Below, in pieces: positions 55,118 to 63,946 of a stretch of DNA of 64,000 nucleotides. The first letter of the stretch is position 1, and each line of letters begins with the position of its first letter. The notes beneath the pieces are model-generated. The model made no database searches and was not told the DNA's origin. It saw nothing but the letters and a program-made list of their open reading frames with translations. This DNA comes from Insulibacter thermoxylanivorax (GTDB lineage: Bacteria > Bacillota > Bacilli > Paenibacillales > DA-C8): positions 216,060-280,059 of the forward strand of contig NZ_BMAQ01000005.1 in assembly GCF_015472005.1 (NCBI RefSeq), in the 5' to 3' direction. The position numbers and the translations under genes are program-made.

Positions 55118-55717
55118 TTAACGGCTGTAGAACTCGACGATCAACGTTTCATTGATCTCTTGCGGAAGTTCGGAACGTTCTGGGAGACGTGTCAACTTTC
55201 CTTCCATCGTGTTCTCATCATATTCAAGATATTCAGGTACGTAGTTGTTGTTAGCAAGGGATTCCTTGATCGTCGAGAGATTGCGGCTTCTTTCACGCAG
55301 GCCGATGACTTCGCCGACACTCACAAGATAGGAAGGAATGTCGACTTTCTTACCGTTCACAGTCACATGGCCGTGTGCGACCAATTGACGGGCGCCGGCG
55401 CGAGTGTTTGCAAAGCCGAGACGATATACAAGGTTGTCCAAACGTCTCTCGAGCAAGATCATGAAGTTCTCGCCGGAGATCCCTGGCATCTTGCTCGCCT
55501 TATCGAACAGATTGCGGAATTGCTTCTCGCTGAGTCCATACATATGGCGAAGCTTTTGCTTCTCTTGTAATTGAAGACCATATTCACTTAATTTTCTGCG
55601 TTGTCCCGGGCCGTGTTGTCCCGGAGGGAATGGGCGCTTTAACTCTTTGCCCGTGCCGCTCAAGGAGATGCCCAGGCGGCGGCTGAGTTTGAATTTAGGA
55701 CCTGTATAACGCGACAT
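55118..55717 (-). CDS. rpsD: Ribosomal protein S4
   Basis: This 199-residue protein is the full-length 30S assembly protein S4: [50 protein letters not shown] and the S4 RNA-binding domain [42 protein letters not shown]. It lacks the N-terminal zinc cysteines. ATG 55717 follows AAAGGAG. It stands alone, as usual in Bacillales, where S4 represses its own synthesis through a leader RNA. Confidence 0.97.
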   Translation of the reverse strand: MSRYTGPKFKLSRRLGISLSGTGKELKRPFPPGQHGPGQRRKLSEYGLQLQEKQKLRHMYGLSEKQFRNLFDKASKMPGISGENFMILLERRLDNLVYRLGFANTRAGARQLVAHGHVTVNGKKVDIPSYLVSVGEVIGLRERSRNLSTIKESLANNNYVPEYLEYDENTMEGKLTRLPERSELPQEINETLIVEFYSR

Positions 55718-55899
55718 GTTTGATCTTACTCCTTTGTATAAATAAATGTTCTCGAAGATCCGTCTGTGCAAGGAGTGCGAACGATGCTCGATAGCAGCAT
55801 CCAGCGGGCAAAAATTCAGCCGCGTCCCGCTGTACGCAGCTCCTGCGAGGGTGTTGAAACAGACGTCTTCGATCACGCTATCTACAGTATGCTCCGAGG
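55718..55899 (-). promoter_or_regulatory. Long rpsD leader, candidate S4-binding RNA
   Basis: From the predicted start near 55899 the untranslated leader is about 180 bases. It contains hairpins, including CAGCGGG pairing with CCCGCTG, upstream of the ribosome site. Bacillales rpsD leaders bind S4 for feedback; this one fits by length and position, but I have not matched it to the known fold. Confidence 0.4.
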
Positions 55900-55905
55900 T
55901 ATAAT

Positions 55906-55933
55906 TTTATAAGAAATAGGATCTCGATGTCAA
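55906..55933 (-). promoter_or_regulatory. SigA-type promoter of rpsD
   Basis: On the minus strand TTGACA (55933-55928) is 16 bases from TATAAA (55911-55906). Confidence 0.65.
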
Positions 55934-56139
55934 GCATTAGATGCGTGTTTCTTCATAAATCAAGATGCAAGGTTGATCATCACGGTTCGCCATACAGTAC
56001 ATAAGTCATATCTTATTAGCATAAATAATAAACTAAGGAAAACTAAGGTGAAAGTTTCCAGAGATAATAGTAAGATAGAATTAGGGATAAAGCATCATGA
56101 ATTCGTTTCATCGATTATTTGTTAAAATGAGGGATGTTC

Positions 56140-58077
56140 ATGCAGTGTCATCATCCGCGGGAAGGTGTTCATGATCCACATGCGCCTATACCTGTCCAGC
56201 CCTCCGTCGATCCCGCGCATATCAGGGAGTGTTTTAAACGCTTGATTCAGGGGATCAACCCTGGTGATCTGGAGCTCAGAGGCATGCTTCTCTTATGCGA
56301 TGCCTCGGGAATCGAGCTTGAGAGCCATGCGCTTCATGAAGCAGCGGAAGGGCTGCTTGCCGGCTTCGACGGCGATTGGCGGCAGAAGGGCGTCCATGCG
56401 ATCGCCATTGCCGACAAGCAATCCTTCCAGATTCGGCGGGATGAACATACGCATCCGATTCTTAAGGATTGCTGCACGCTGGCGAAACCCTTGCTTGATG
56501 ATTCTAATGAATTAGCAGCTGTGCTGGGGCTGATCTATGAACCAAGGGATGAGAGGGAAGAACGAGAAGCCCGGGCTTTATTCGCAGCATGGGTGAAAGC
56601 GATTCAATCCGATCTGATACAGGTGCGGAAACAAGCGGAGGTCGAACGTCTTGCGGCCATGAAGCATGGTTATGAGGAAGAGATGCGGAAGAAGGCTGTG
56701 CTGTATCAGGTGGCTAAGCAATTGCATGGCAATATGGATGTAGATGCGGTGCTCGGCGAGATCATGAGCAGCATGAAGAAGATCTATCCATCGGCGGACA
56801 TCGCACTGTATCTCACCCAAGACCACAGCAGCCAGCTGCCGATGGTCAAACCTCTCCAGATCCAGCATGGGGAGGAAGACAGCCTTATGCGTGCCTATAT
56901 GGAGAGCAGAGCCGTCTTCACCTGTGAGATCATCGCCGGCCGCAGATGCCAGCGGCTGGCTGTTCCGCTCAGCGGCAAGCAGGGCGTCTACGGCATCATG
57001 CAGGTGATCATTGAGGAGGGACTGGGATCGGAACTCGATGTGCCGTTTATTACGGAATTAGCTGAGTGCGCCGGAGCAGCCTTCGAGAACGCCCGGCTGC
57101 ATGAGAGTTCCAATATCATGATTCATGAACTTCGCCTCATCAACGAGATCACCAGACGTTTGAACCAGAGCTTGAAACCGCAGGAGGTCTTCCAGTTTGC
57201 CACCGATGAACTGATCAAGATCTTCAAAGCGAACTTCGGCCTGATCATCCAGACGGATAAGGACAACCGTGTGATGACGGTCCAATCGAGCAATATCACT
57301 GAGATGACGCATGCTTCCTTCGATCTAGATTACGGCTTCGCCGGGCTGATGATCGAGAGCCGGGAGCCGGTGATCGTCTCCGATTACGCACAACACCCCG
57401 AGATTCCTTCCAAATTCATGGAGATGACAGGTGCAAGGTCGATGATCGGTTCGCCGATTATCGTCGGCTCGGAAGTCCTGGGCGTGATCATGATGGCGCA
57501 CCGTCTTCCGGATTATTTTACATATGGTAATTTCAAGCTGCTTCAGGTGCTATCCGGCCACATCGGGCTGGCGATGACGAATGCTTCGCTGCACGCCGAG
57601 GTGCGGCGAATGGCGGTGACCGATCATCTAACGGGGCTGTATAACCGGCATTACCTCGATGAACAGATCAAGCTGATGCAGCAGCGTGACCCCTGCGGTT
57701 CCTTGCTCCTCACGGACATCGATCTCTTCAAGAACATCAACGATACTCACGGCCATCAGATCGGCGATGAGTCGATTAAACAGGTTGCTCAGATCATCAA
57801 AGGCAGCATACGGGATACGGATATCGCAGCCCGCTGGGGCGGTGAGGAGATGGCCGTCTACCTGCCCAGATTGCAGCTCGATCAAGCGCTCATGGTCGCA
57901 GAGCGCATCCGCAGAAGAGTGGAAGAGGAGACGGATCCGAAGGTTACGATCTCCAGCGGCGTATCCCATTGGAACAGGGAAGACGAGAAGATCAGCGTTG
58001 AATCCCTGTTCTATCGCGCGGATATGGCCTTGTACGAGGCGAAGCGCACCGGGCGCAACCAGGTGAGGATAGGTTAA
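56140..58077 (+). CDS. GAF-domain diguanylate cyclase (GGDEF)
   Basis: This 645-residue cytoplasmic protein has an N-terminal unknown region (1-190), two GAF-like domains (about 195-320 and 335-480, the second starting LINEITRRLNQSLKPQEVFQFATDEL) and a C-terminal GGDEF domain (VTDHLTGLYNRHYLDEQI, DIDLFKNINDTHGHQIGDE). The active loop reads RWGGEEM, so Phe is replaced by Met; the inhibitory RxxD site (RDTD) is kept. It probably makes cyclic di-GMP, controlled by a GAF ligand. ATG 56140 has GAGGG six bases before; 56134 is too close. Confidence 0.9.
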   Translation: MQCHHPREGVHDPHAPIPVQPSVDPAHIRECFKRLIQGINPGDLELRGMLLLCDASGIELESHALHEAAEGLLAGFDGDWRQKGVHAIAIADKQSFQIRRDEHTHPILKDCCTLAKPLLDDSNELAAVLGLIYEPRDEREEREARALFAAWVKAIQSDLIQVRKQAEVERLAAMKHGYEEEMRKKAVLYQVAKQLHGNMDVDAVLGEIMSSMKKIYPSADIALYLTQDHSSQLPMVKPLQIQHGEEDSLMRAYMESRAVFTCEIIAGRRCQRLAVPLSGKQGVYGIMQVIIEEGLGSELDVPFITELAECAGAAFENARLHESSNIMIHELRLINEITRRLNQSLKPQEVFQFATDELIKIFKANFGLIIQTDKDNRVMTVQSSNITEMTHASFDLDYGFAGLMIESREPVIVSDYAQHPEIPSKFMEMTGARSMIGSPIIVGSEVLGVIMMAHRLPDYFTYGNFKLLQVLSGHIGLAMTNASLHAEVRRMAVTDHLTGLYNRHYLDEQIKLMQQRDPCGSLLLTDIDLFKNINDTHGHQIGDESIKQVAQIIKGSIRDTDIAARWGGEEMAVYLPRLQLDQALMVAERIRRRVEEETDPKVTISSGVSHWNREDEKISVESLFYRADMALYEAKRTGRNQVRIG

Positions 58078-58163
58078 AGTCAGAGCGGTGCATGTCCCGA
58101 CCTGCGGCTGGCTATCCTACATGAGGAGAAGTCAGCAACCTGAACTGGAGGGACGATCGAAGG

Positions 58164-58964
58164 ATGGCAGGATGCAGGATAGGACTTGCGGTGGTGATCG
58201 CGGCTGTGCTGTGCATAAGCGGCTGCACCGGCATCGGTGCAGAGGACCCATATGAATTGTTAAGCCAAGCCGTATCGGAAATCTATGGACAGGATGACTT
58301 TACCTTCGAGGTATCTACAGCTGTGAATTCGAAGCATTCGCCTGGAAGCCGCAGGAAGGTTTTCTCCGGATATGTAAGCGGACACAATGAGATCTATCTT
58401 GAACCGGTGGACAGCGGCACTGGCTCCAGCGCAGCATACAGCAGCATGAGCGATGGACTCTTGCATTACAAGAAGGAAAACCGTGAGTGGAAATTGACCG
58501 GAGAAACGAGGGAAACGGGGAAACTGCTCCCCCTGTACACGCTGAATCCGCTGATCCACGCAGAACTGTTGAACCGGTCGAAGAAGATCGTCTCCTTCGA
58601 GGAGGCGAAGGGACAAACCGGCAAGGCGGTGCTTAGCGCTGACGTGGAAGATGAGGATCTGCTGGAACGCGTGCGCGCCCACATCCGCAGCGAGCATGAG
58701 CGGATTATTAAGGAGGCAGAAGCACGCATCCGCGGCTCGGAGCACGAGGCACTGCGGGCGGAGTTGAAGCGGTATGCAGAGCAAGCCGGTCGGCAATTGG
58801 AGCAGATGCTCAGCACGCTCACGATCGATACGGATTACCGCATAACCGTTGAGACGAGGCAGCGGCGAATGGAAGAGTTGGTATATACCGCGGAACTGGA
58901 GTATGAAGTAAACGGCAAGCGGCAGGCGGAGACAGTGGAGACGGTATACCGCTTCCCCCGTTAA
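58164..58964 (+). CDS. Lipoprotein of unknown function
   Basis: This 266-residue lipoprotein has lipobox ISGC (Cys near 21). The mature protein has a beta-rich part (DDFTFEVSTAVNSKHS, SGYVSGHNEIYLEPVDSG, REWKLTGE) reminiscent of LolA/LppX-type carrier folds, and a long charged helix (AHIRSEHERIIKEAEARIRGSEHEALRAELKRYAEQ). I cannot name a family. A GGAGGG lies 11 bases before the ATG. Confidence 0.75.
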   Translation: MAGCRIGLAVVIAAVLCISGCTGIGAEDPYELLSQAVSEIYGQDDFTFEVSTAVNSKHSPGSRRKVFSGYVSGHNEIYLEPVDSGTGSSAAYSSMSDGLLHYKKENREWKLTGETRETGKLLPLYTLNPLIHAELLNRSKKIVSFEEAKGQTGKAVLSADVEDEDLLERVRAHIRSEHERIIKEAEARIRGSEHEALRAELKRYAEQAGRQLEQMLSTLTIDTDYRITVETRQRRMEELVYTAELEYEVNGKRQAETVETVYRFPR

Positions 58965-58985
58965 TCGGAGCCGATACAGACACAG

Positions 58986-59014
58986 CGAAGGCTGCTCAAG
59001 TTGAGCAGCCTTCG
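58986..59014. terminator. Bidirectional terminator
   Basis: CGAAGGCTGCTCAA and TTGAGCAGCCTTCG form a near-perfect palindrome between the converging lipoprotein and aminopeptidase genes. Confidence 0.8.
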
Positions 59015-59056
59015 ATTTCAAGCTGTGTTGTGATCCGATCCGCCCGGGTGTTGGTA

Positions 59057-60175
59057 TTATTTCAGATTTTCTGGATTGAGCCCTTCCAGCTCCGGCACGA
59101 CGAAGCGCCCGTCCTTGCGAATCAGTCGGTCGTCGAAGCAGATCTCTCCGCCGCCGTAATCCGCTCGCTGGATCAAGACCATATCCCAGTGGATGCTGGA
59201 ATCATTGCCGTTATAGGCATTCTCATAGGCCTGCCCCGGCGTGAAGTGCAGGGAGCCGTCGATCTTCTCGTCGAAGAGGATGTCCTTCATGGGCTCTCGG
59301 ATGAAGGGGTTAAAGCCGATCGAGAACTCGCCGACATAGCGCGCGCCTTCATCGGTATCGAGGATGCGGTTGATCCGCTCGGTGTCATTCGCCGTTGCTT
59401 CTACGATCTTCCCGTTCTCGAAGCGCAGGACGACATTCTCGAACACGAAGCCGTTATAAGGGCTGGGCGTGTTAAAGGAGATCGTGCCGTTTACGCTGTC
59501 GCGGACAGGGGCGGTATAGACTTCGCCGTCGGGCAGATTCATCTTGCCGTCGCATTTGATCGCCGGGATATCCTTGATCGAGAAGGTCAGATCCGTTCCC
59601 GGACCGGTGATCCTTACGCGGTCCGTGCGGTTCATGAGGTCGACCAACGCATCCATCGCAGCGCTCATCTTGCTGTAGTCCATGGTGCATACGTCGAAGT
59701 ACAGCTTCTCGAAGGCTTCGGTGCTCATCGAGGCAAGCTGGGACATCGACGGCGACGGATAGCGGAGCACGACCCATTTGGTATTCCTTACACGTGTCAT
59801 GGAGTGCACCGGATGGTTGTACAGCTTGTTGTACAGCTTCATCTTGTCATCCGGCACATCGGACAGCTCATAGATATTGCTGCCGCCGCGGATACCGATA
59901 TAGGCTTGCATCATCGACATCTGCTTCTGATCGAATTCGGCCCAGGTGCGGATCTGCTCCTCGCTCGCCGACATCAGAAGTTCGCGGGTCACTTGATGGT
60001 CGCGGAGATTCACATAGGGTCTGCCGCCGGCCTTGTGGACTTCCCGCACAACAGCTTTGACAAGGGCGTGATCGATGCCGAAGGCCTCGATGAGGACATT
60101 CTCGTCCGGCTGAACATTCGTCGAATAGTTGACCAGGACATCGGCCAATCGTTCTAATCTTGGGTCCATCACCAT
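59057..60175 (-). CDS. M29 family aminopeptidase (AmpS/PepS type)
   Basis: This 372-residue metallopeptidase matches the thermophilic aminopeptidase family M29: LADVLVNYSTNVQPDENVLIEAF at the start, the metal-site segments with VGEFSIGFNPFI and SSIHWDMVLIQRADYGGGEICFDD, and ENAYNGND. It removes N-terminal residues from peptides in the cytoplasm with two metal ions. ATG 60175 follows AAAGG by seven bases. Confidence 0.92.
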   Translation of the reverse strand: MVMDPRLERLADVLVNYSTNVQPDENVLIEAFGIDHALVKAVVREVHKAGGRPYVNLRDHQVTRELLMSASEEQIRTWAEFDQKQMSMMQAYIGIRGGSNIYELSDVPDDKMKLYNKLYNHPVHSMTRVRNTKWVVLRYPSPSMSQLASMSTEAFEKLYFDVCTMDYSKMSAAMDALVDLMNRTDRVRITGPGTDLTFSIKDIPAIKCDGKMNLPDGEVYTAPVRDSVNGTISFNTPSPYNGFVFENVVLRFENGKIVEATANDTERINRILDTDEGARYVGEFSIGFNPFIREPMKDILFDEKIDGSLHFTPGQAYENAYNGNDSSIHWDMVLIQRADYGGGEICFDDRLIRKDGRFVVPELEGLNPENLK

Positions 60176-60336
60176 GCATCATCCTTTTGATTTTATATGT
60201 GTGTTATATGGAACATGTGATATGTAACATGATTATTATAACCGATTCGATGAATATTTTGTGTGAGTAATGCATAATAGAAGGTATGGCGAAGCGCTTT
60301 TGGACAATGTGCTAAAGGATTTTGGCAATTTATCTC

Positions 60337-60366
60337 TTGATAAGAGTGAAGGTTTTCACGTATGAT
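60337..60366 (+). promoter_or_regulatory. SigA-type promoter of the HPr-like gene
   Basis: TTGATA (60337-60342) is 18 bases from TATGAT (60361-60366), about 32 bases before the start codon of the gene at 60398. Confidence 0.55.
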
Positions 60367-60397
60367 GAAACAAAATGATATCCGGAGGGATCCGAAC

Positions 60398-60640
60398 ATG
60401 ACAAATGCAAATGCAGCAGTAGTAGAAATCTCTCAAACGGCAAGCAAATTCACTTCATCGATCGTATTGCAGTTCGAGAACAAGTACATCGACGTGAAGA
60501 GTATCCTGGGTCTATTTACCTCCCTGATGAGCGGAAGCACATATGAGCTTCATATCCACGGCCCTGATGCCGAAGAAGCGAAGGCAGCGATGTTGGAAGT
60601 ATTTAAGAAGCACAATCTGCAAGTTACAGTCAAAGAATAA
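60398..60640 (+). CDS. HPr-like protein without the catalytic histidine
   Basis: This 80-residue protein aligns with HPr from the QTASKF segment to the end: QTASKFTSSIVLQFENKY, DVKSILGLFTSL and HGPDAEEAKAAMLEVFKKH. The regulatory serine (Ser35 here, Ser46 in HPr) in VKSILG is kept. The region that would hold GIHARP is replaced by NANAAVV, so the phosphorylatable His15 and the first beta strand are missing. It recalls Crh, which also lacks the His, but is shorter at the start. ATG 60398 follows GGAGGG. A role as CcpA co-factor is inference. Confidence 0.85.
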   Translation: MTNANAAVVEISQTASKFTSSIVLQFENKYIDVKSILGLFTSLMSGSTYELHIHGPDAEEAKAAMLEVFKKHNLQVTVKE

Positions 60641-60660
60641 CCGAACAATATTCACAGATC

Positions 60661-60687
60661 ATGAGGTGTGCATACACCTCATTTTTC
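60661..60687 (+). terminator. Intrinsic terminator of the HPr-like gene
   Basis: ATGAGGTGT (60661-60669) pairs with ACACCTCAT (60674-60682), followed by TTTT. Confidence 0.9.
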
Positions 60688-60783
60688 TTGGCATCGCGCG
60701 GGACTTCACTTGTACATTGTGAATTTTTCGACTAATATAGGCTTATAGAGACTTATGGGAGATCGATGCCAGGGAGGAGTACT

Positions 60784-61080
60784 ATGATGTCTACGGATGA
60801 ACTAATGTCCGCATTAAGCCAGAAAGCGTTAGCCCTTCTCCGTGAGGATGCATATAAAATCGAACAATTAATCCAAGTACAGATGGAGACGCTGACGAAC
60901 CGCCGTTGTCCTCTGTATGAGGAAGTCCTCGATACCCAGATGTACGGCCTATCGAGAGAAGTGGATTTCGCGATTCGAGCAGGTCTCATCGAGGCGTCCG
61001 AAGGCAAGGAGATTCTGAATAAACTTGAACGGAACCTGGCAAACTTATATGAGGCTCTGAATAAGCAGCAGTCCGAATGA
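60784..61080 (+). CDS. YlaN family protein
   Basis: This 98-residue helical protein matches YlaN (DUF1507): [52 protein letters not shown]. YlaN has been linked to iron homeostasis through Fur in Bacillus and Staphylococcus. GGAGG lies six bases before ATG 60784. Confidence 0.92.
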   Translation: MMSTDELMSALSQKALALLREDAYKIEQLIQVQMETLTNRRCPLYEEVLDTQMYGLSREVDFAIRAGLIEASEGKEILNKLERNLANLYEALNKQQSE

Positions 61081-61198
61081 ACAGGATCAGTTCCAACCGC
61101 CATGATTCAGATCCTTAAGGCCGGCAAGCAATTGCTTTTGCATGTTGTCTCATTATACAATACCAATATGTTCACGTCATGGAAGGAGGATTCTTCAT

Positions 61199-61579
61199 AT
61201 GGAGGAGACTGGTACAGGAACCATCCGTATATCGGATGATGTTGTAGCAACGATCGCCGGACTGGCTGCTACCGATACGCCTGGCATCGCCGGCATGTCC
61301 GGGGGGATCAGCGAAGGACTGGCTCGCCGACTCAGCGGAAAGCACGTAAACAAAGGGGTATCCGTGGAAGTCGGCGAAACAGAAGCAGCGATCGATCTGC
61401 GGGTCATCGTGAACTATGGAGCGAAGATTCATGAGGTTTGCAGAGATCTGCAGGAGAATGTCCGGGATGCAGTGGAGAATATGACGGGATTAACGGTGGT
61501 CGAGGTCAACGTTAAGGTTGAAGGTGTGGCTTTCCCGGAAGAACCGGCGCTTGAGGCACCGAAGAACCGGGTTAAGTAA
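61199..61579 (+). CDS. Asp23/Gls24 family protein
   Basis: This 126-residue protein has the Asp23 fold: GTIRISDDVVATIAGLAATDTPGIAGMSGG, VSVEVGETEAAIDLRVIVNYGAKIHEVCRDLQENV and TGLTVVEVNVKVEGV. Members are tied to cell-envelope stress or alkaline shock. AAGGAGG lies nine bases before ATG 61199. Confidence 0.92.
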   Translation: MEETGTGTIRISDDVVATIAGLAATDTPGIAGMSGGISEGLARRLSGKHVNKGVSVEVGETEAAIDLRVIVNYGAKIHEVCRDLQENVRDAVENMTGLTVVEVNVKVEGVAFPEEPALEAPKNRVK

Positions 61580-61617
61580 GCAGTCATTCTCATAGCTTTA
61601 TCTATAATAACTGCACC

Positions 61618-61646
61618 AAACTGTCTCTTTCGGGAGGCAGTTTTTT
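61618..61646 (+). terminator. Intrinsic terminator of the Asp23 gene
   Basis: AAACTG (61618-61623) with CTC pairs with GAG and CAGTTT (61638-61643), followed by TTT. Confidence 0.85.
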
Positions 61647-61686
61647 GTGTTCGTAGAGGGGTAAGATGATATCAGCGCACAATGAA

Positions 61687-61725
61687 AGGACATGGTCCGA
61701 TGTTCGATATCGGATGCCATGTCCT
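61687..61725 (-). terminator. Terminator of ftsW
   Basis: AGGACATGG (61687-61695) pairs with CCATGTCCT (61717-61725), overlapping the minus-strand ftsW stop and followed there by TTTCATT. Confidence 0.75.
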
Positions 61726-62875
61726 AACGTGAAGCATCTCGCGGTTGATTGGAATATCGCGAGATATTGAGAAGGATTCCCATGCACATCAAGGTGACGA
61801 GCAGCGAAGAGCCGCCGTAGCTGATGAACGGCAGGGTCACCCCCGTGATCGGGATGAGGCCTGTGACGCCGCCGAGATTGATCACCGTCTGGATCCCGAT
61901 CATGCCCACGATGCCCGTGCCGAGCAAGGTGCCGAAGATATCCGGACAGCGCAGAGAGATGATGAGCGCCCGCCACATCAGGATGAGGAGAGCGGTCAGG
62001 ACGGCAAGGGCGCCGATCAGCCCCAATTCTTCCCCGATCACGGCGAAGATGAAGTCGTTGTATGCGTAGGGCAGGTAATGCAGCTTCTGGATGCTCTGAC
62101 CAAACCCCGCTCCTGTAACGCCGCCGTGCCCGAGGGCGTAATAGGACTGGACCAACTGGTATCCGCTGTCGAGCGGATCCGCCCAGGGGTCCAGGTAAGA
62201 GGTTAAGCGGGAGAAGCGGTATCCTCTGAATCTGTCCTCCGGCGGGGTCATGAGCAGATACCCGCCGATGACCAGTCCCAGGATGCCGGTCAGGAATACG
62301 CCCGATAGGAACAGATGCTTCAGATTCGCTCCGCCGGCCACGATGACCAGCCCCGCTGTCAGCACCAGGATGAAACAGGAGCCGAGGTCGGGCTGGAGCA
62401 TGATGAGCAGGCAGACGATGCCGACGATGATCATCACGGGCAGGAACCCCCGCTTGAAGTCACGGAACTTCTCCCCTTTGCGGCTGATCAGCGCAGCTAA
62501 GTACATCACCACGGCCAGCTTAGCGAATTCCGTAGGCTGTCCTCCAAAGGGGCCGATCTGGAACCAGCTCCGCGCCCCGTTCCGCACTTCCCCCACGAAC
62601 AGAACCAAGATCAATAAGAAAATAGCCAGGAGAAAGATCGGAAAGATCAGCTTCTTCCACTTCTGAAAATTGATATTCATCATGATGAACATGAGGAAGA
62701 TGCCCGCTGCAGCGAAGACGAGCTGGCGTTTGGTAAAGTACAGCGAATCACCGAAATGGATCGCTGCCGTCGCAGAGCTCGAGCTGAAAACCATGACGAT
62801 GCCGAAGCCCGTCAAGATCAGCGTCAGGAACATGAGCAGGAAATCCGGTGAACCCTTATGCAGAGGATTCATCAT
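61724..62875 (-). CDS. ftsW: FtsW/RodA/SpoVE-family SEDS protein
   Basis: This 383-residue membrane protein has about ten helices and the SEDS motifs NGARSWFQIGPFGGQPTEFAKLAVV, YQLVQSYYALGHGGVTGAGFGQS and GVTGLIPITGVTLPFISYGGSS. SEDS proteins polymerise lipid II into glycan with a class B PBP partner. No PBP2 is adjacent, so assignment to FtsW rather than SpoVE or RodA rests on similarity. The start is ATG 62875. Confidence 0.88.
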   Translation of the reverse strand: MMNPLHKGSPDFLLMFLTLILTGFGIVMVFSSSSATAAIHFGDSLYFTKRQLVFAAAGIFLMFIMMNINFQKWKKLIFPIFLLAIFLLILVLFVGEVRNGARSWFQIGPFGGQPTEFAKLAVVMYLAALISRKGEKFRDFKRGFLPVMIIVGIVCLLIMLQPDLGSCFILVLTAGLVIVAGGANLKHLFLSGVFLTGILGLVIGGYLLMTPPEDRFRGYRFSRLTSYLDPWADPLDSGYQLVQSYYALGHGGVTGAGFGQSIQKLHYLPYAYNDFIFAVIGEELGLIGALAVLTALLILMWRALIISLRCPDIFGTLLGTGIVGMIGIQTVINLGGVTGLIPITGVTLPFISYGGSSLLVTLMCMGILLNISRYSNQPRDASR

Positions 62876-62893
62876 GGATCAACCTTAAGCGGT

Positions 62894-63232
62894 TTATTGC
62901 AGAACATTGGCAAGTTCCGTCAGTTTCGTCTCAGCTGACCGCAATACTTCCGCCGGGATCGGATCGGTATAGTTCAGTCCCTGCGGAAAGGTTGCACGAC
63001 CGATGTAGGCTTCCTGGATGTTCAAGACAGCGTGAGGTTGTTCCAGTTTCCCCTCGATTGCCCGTGTGTCGATGCGCAGATAGTAATCGTTTCCATCATG
63101 TTTGATCTGGTAATCATAGGTGGCTCGGTTGTATTCCCATTGATTGCGCACGAAACCCAGGCGGGAGGATACTTTGTCCAGATGACTCAATTCACTCTTA
63201 ATGCCCTTTAATGGATTGTTTTCGATGATCAT
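62894..63232 (-). CDS. YugN-like family protein
   Basis: This 112-residue protein matches YugN: PLKGIKSELSHLDKVSSRLGFVRNQWEYNRATYDY and the ILNIQEAYIGRATFPQGLNYTDPIP-like segment (here VLNIQEAYIGRA). Function unknown. GAGGAATC precedes the ATG. Confidence 0.88.
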   Translation of the reverse strand: MIIENNPLKGIKSELSHLDKVSSRLGFVRNQWEYNRATYDYQIKHDGNDYYLRIDTRAIEGKLEQPHAVLNIQEAYIGRATFPQGLNYTDPIPAEVLRSAETKLTELANVLQ

Positions 63233-63322
63233 GAACGATTCCTCCTACTGACCGTAAGTACTGCATTAGTGCGAGTTTCTTTCTACATGATAGTATGTTT
63301 ATCCAGCTTGTGCAAGCATACG

Positions 63323-63337
63323 TGTGATAATATCACA
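63323..63337. promoter_or_regulatory. Perfect 15-bp palindrome before the CBS-pair gene
   Basis: TGTGATA-A-TATCACA is a perfect inverted repeat about 140 bases before the CBS gene. It resembles Fnr/CRP half sites (TGTGA/TCACA) but with five instead of six spacer bases. A GC-rich hairpin (CGCCGGT/ACCGGCG) follows at about 63349-63371. Confidence 0.3.
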
Positions 63338-63475
63338 ATTGGCCTCCCGCCGGTTGGAGGACGACCGGCGCATGAAAATCTTGATCTTCGCGAAAACTAT
63401 ACACGGCAGACGCCATGATATTCCCAAAGGATATTCCTCACCAAAGTTCTCCTGATGGAAAGGTGGAAGATAGGC

Positions 63476-63913
63476 ATGCCGAGAACAATCGGCGAGATCA
63501 TGACCACAGAATGCGTAACGGTAACTCCGCTGGACAATATCTACGAGGCGGCATTGAAGATGAAGCAGCATGATATCGGCTTCCTTCCGATCGTGGAGGG
63601 CAAGAAACTGGTCGGTGTCTGTACGGACCGCGATCTCGTCATCAGGGGGTATGCGGACAAACATCCAGGTTCTTCTTCGATCACGGACGTGATGACGAAG
63701 GAATGCATCACTGTCACTCCGGACACCCCGGTGGAAGAAGCCGCCGAACTCATGGCGGACAAGCAGATTCGCCGCTTGTGCATCGTAGAGCAAGGTGAAC
63801 TCGTCGGCGTGTGTGCACTCGGCGATCTGGCGGTTCGCTCCGTCTATGAGCAGGAAGCGGGCAGGGCGTTGACGGAGATCTCCGAATCAGACGAAACACA
63901 GCTCCCCCATTAA
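63476..63913 (+). CDS. CBS-domain pair protein
   Basis: This 145-residue protein is two CBS motifs: IMTTECVTVTPLDNIYEAALKMKQHDIGFLPIVEGKKLVGVCTDRDLVIRG and VMTKECITVTPDTPVEEAAELMADKQIRRLCIVEQGELVGVCALGDLAV. The pair should bind an adenine nucleotide. It resembles YhcV of Bacillus. ATG 63476 follows AAAGGTGGA. Confidence 0.9.
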   Translation: MPRTIGEIMTTECVTVTPLDNIYEAALKMKQHDIGFLPIVEGKKLVGVCTDRDLVIRGYADKHPGSSSITDVMTKECITVTPDTPVEEAAELMADKQIRRLCIVEQGELVGVCALGDLAVRSVYEQEAGRALTEISESDETQLPH

Positions 63914-63919
63914 GCGATG

Positions 63920-63946
63920 GAGCCCTTAATCGGGCTCTATTTCTTT
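63920..63946 (+). terminator. Intrinsic terminator of the CBS gene
   Basis: GAGCCC (63920-63925) pairs with GGGCTC (63932-63937), followed by TATTTCTTTA. The last 54 bases of the window hold no feature I can support. Confidence 0.75.

Noticed and set aside
59030..60157. 375-residue plus-strand frame
   Set aside because: Antisense of the M29 aminopeptidase; rich in D/V/H/R as shadow frames in this genome are.
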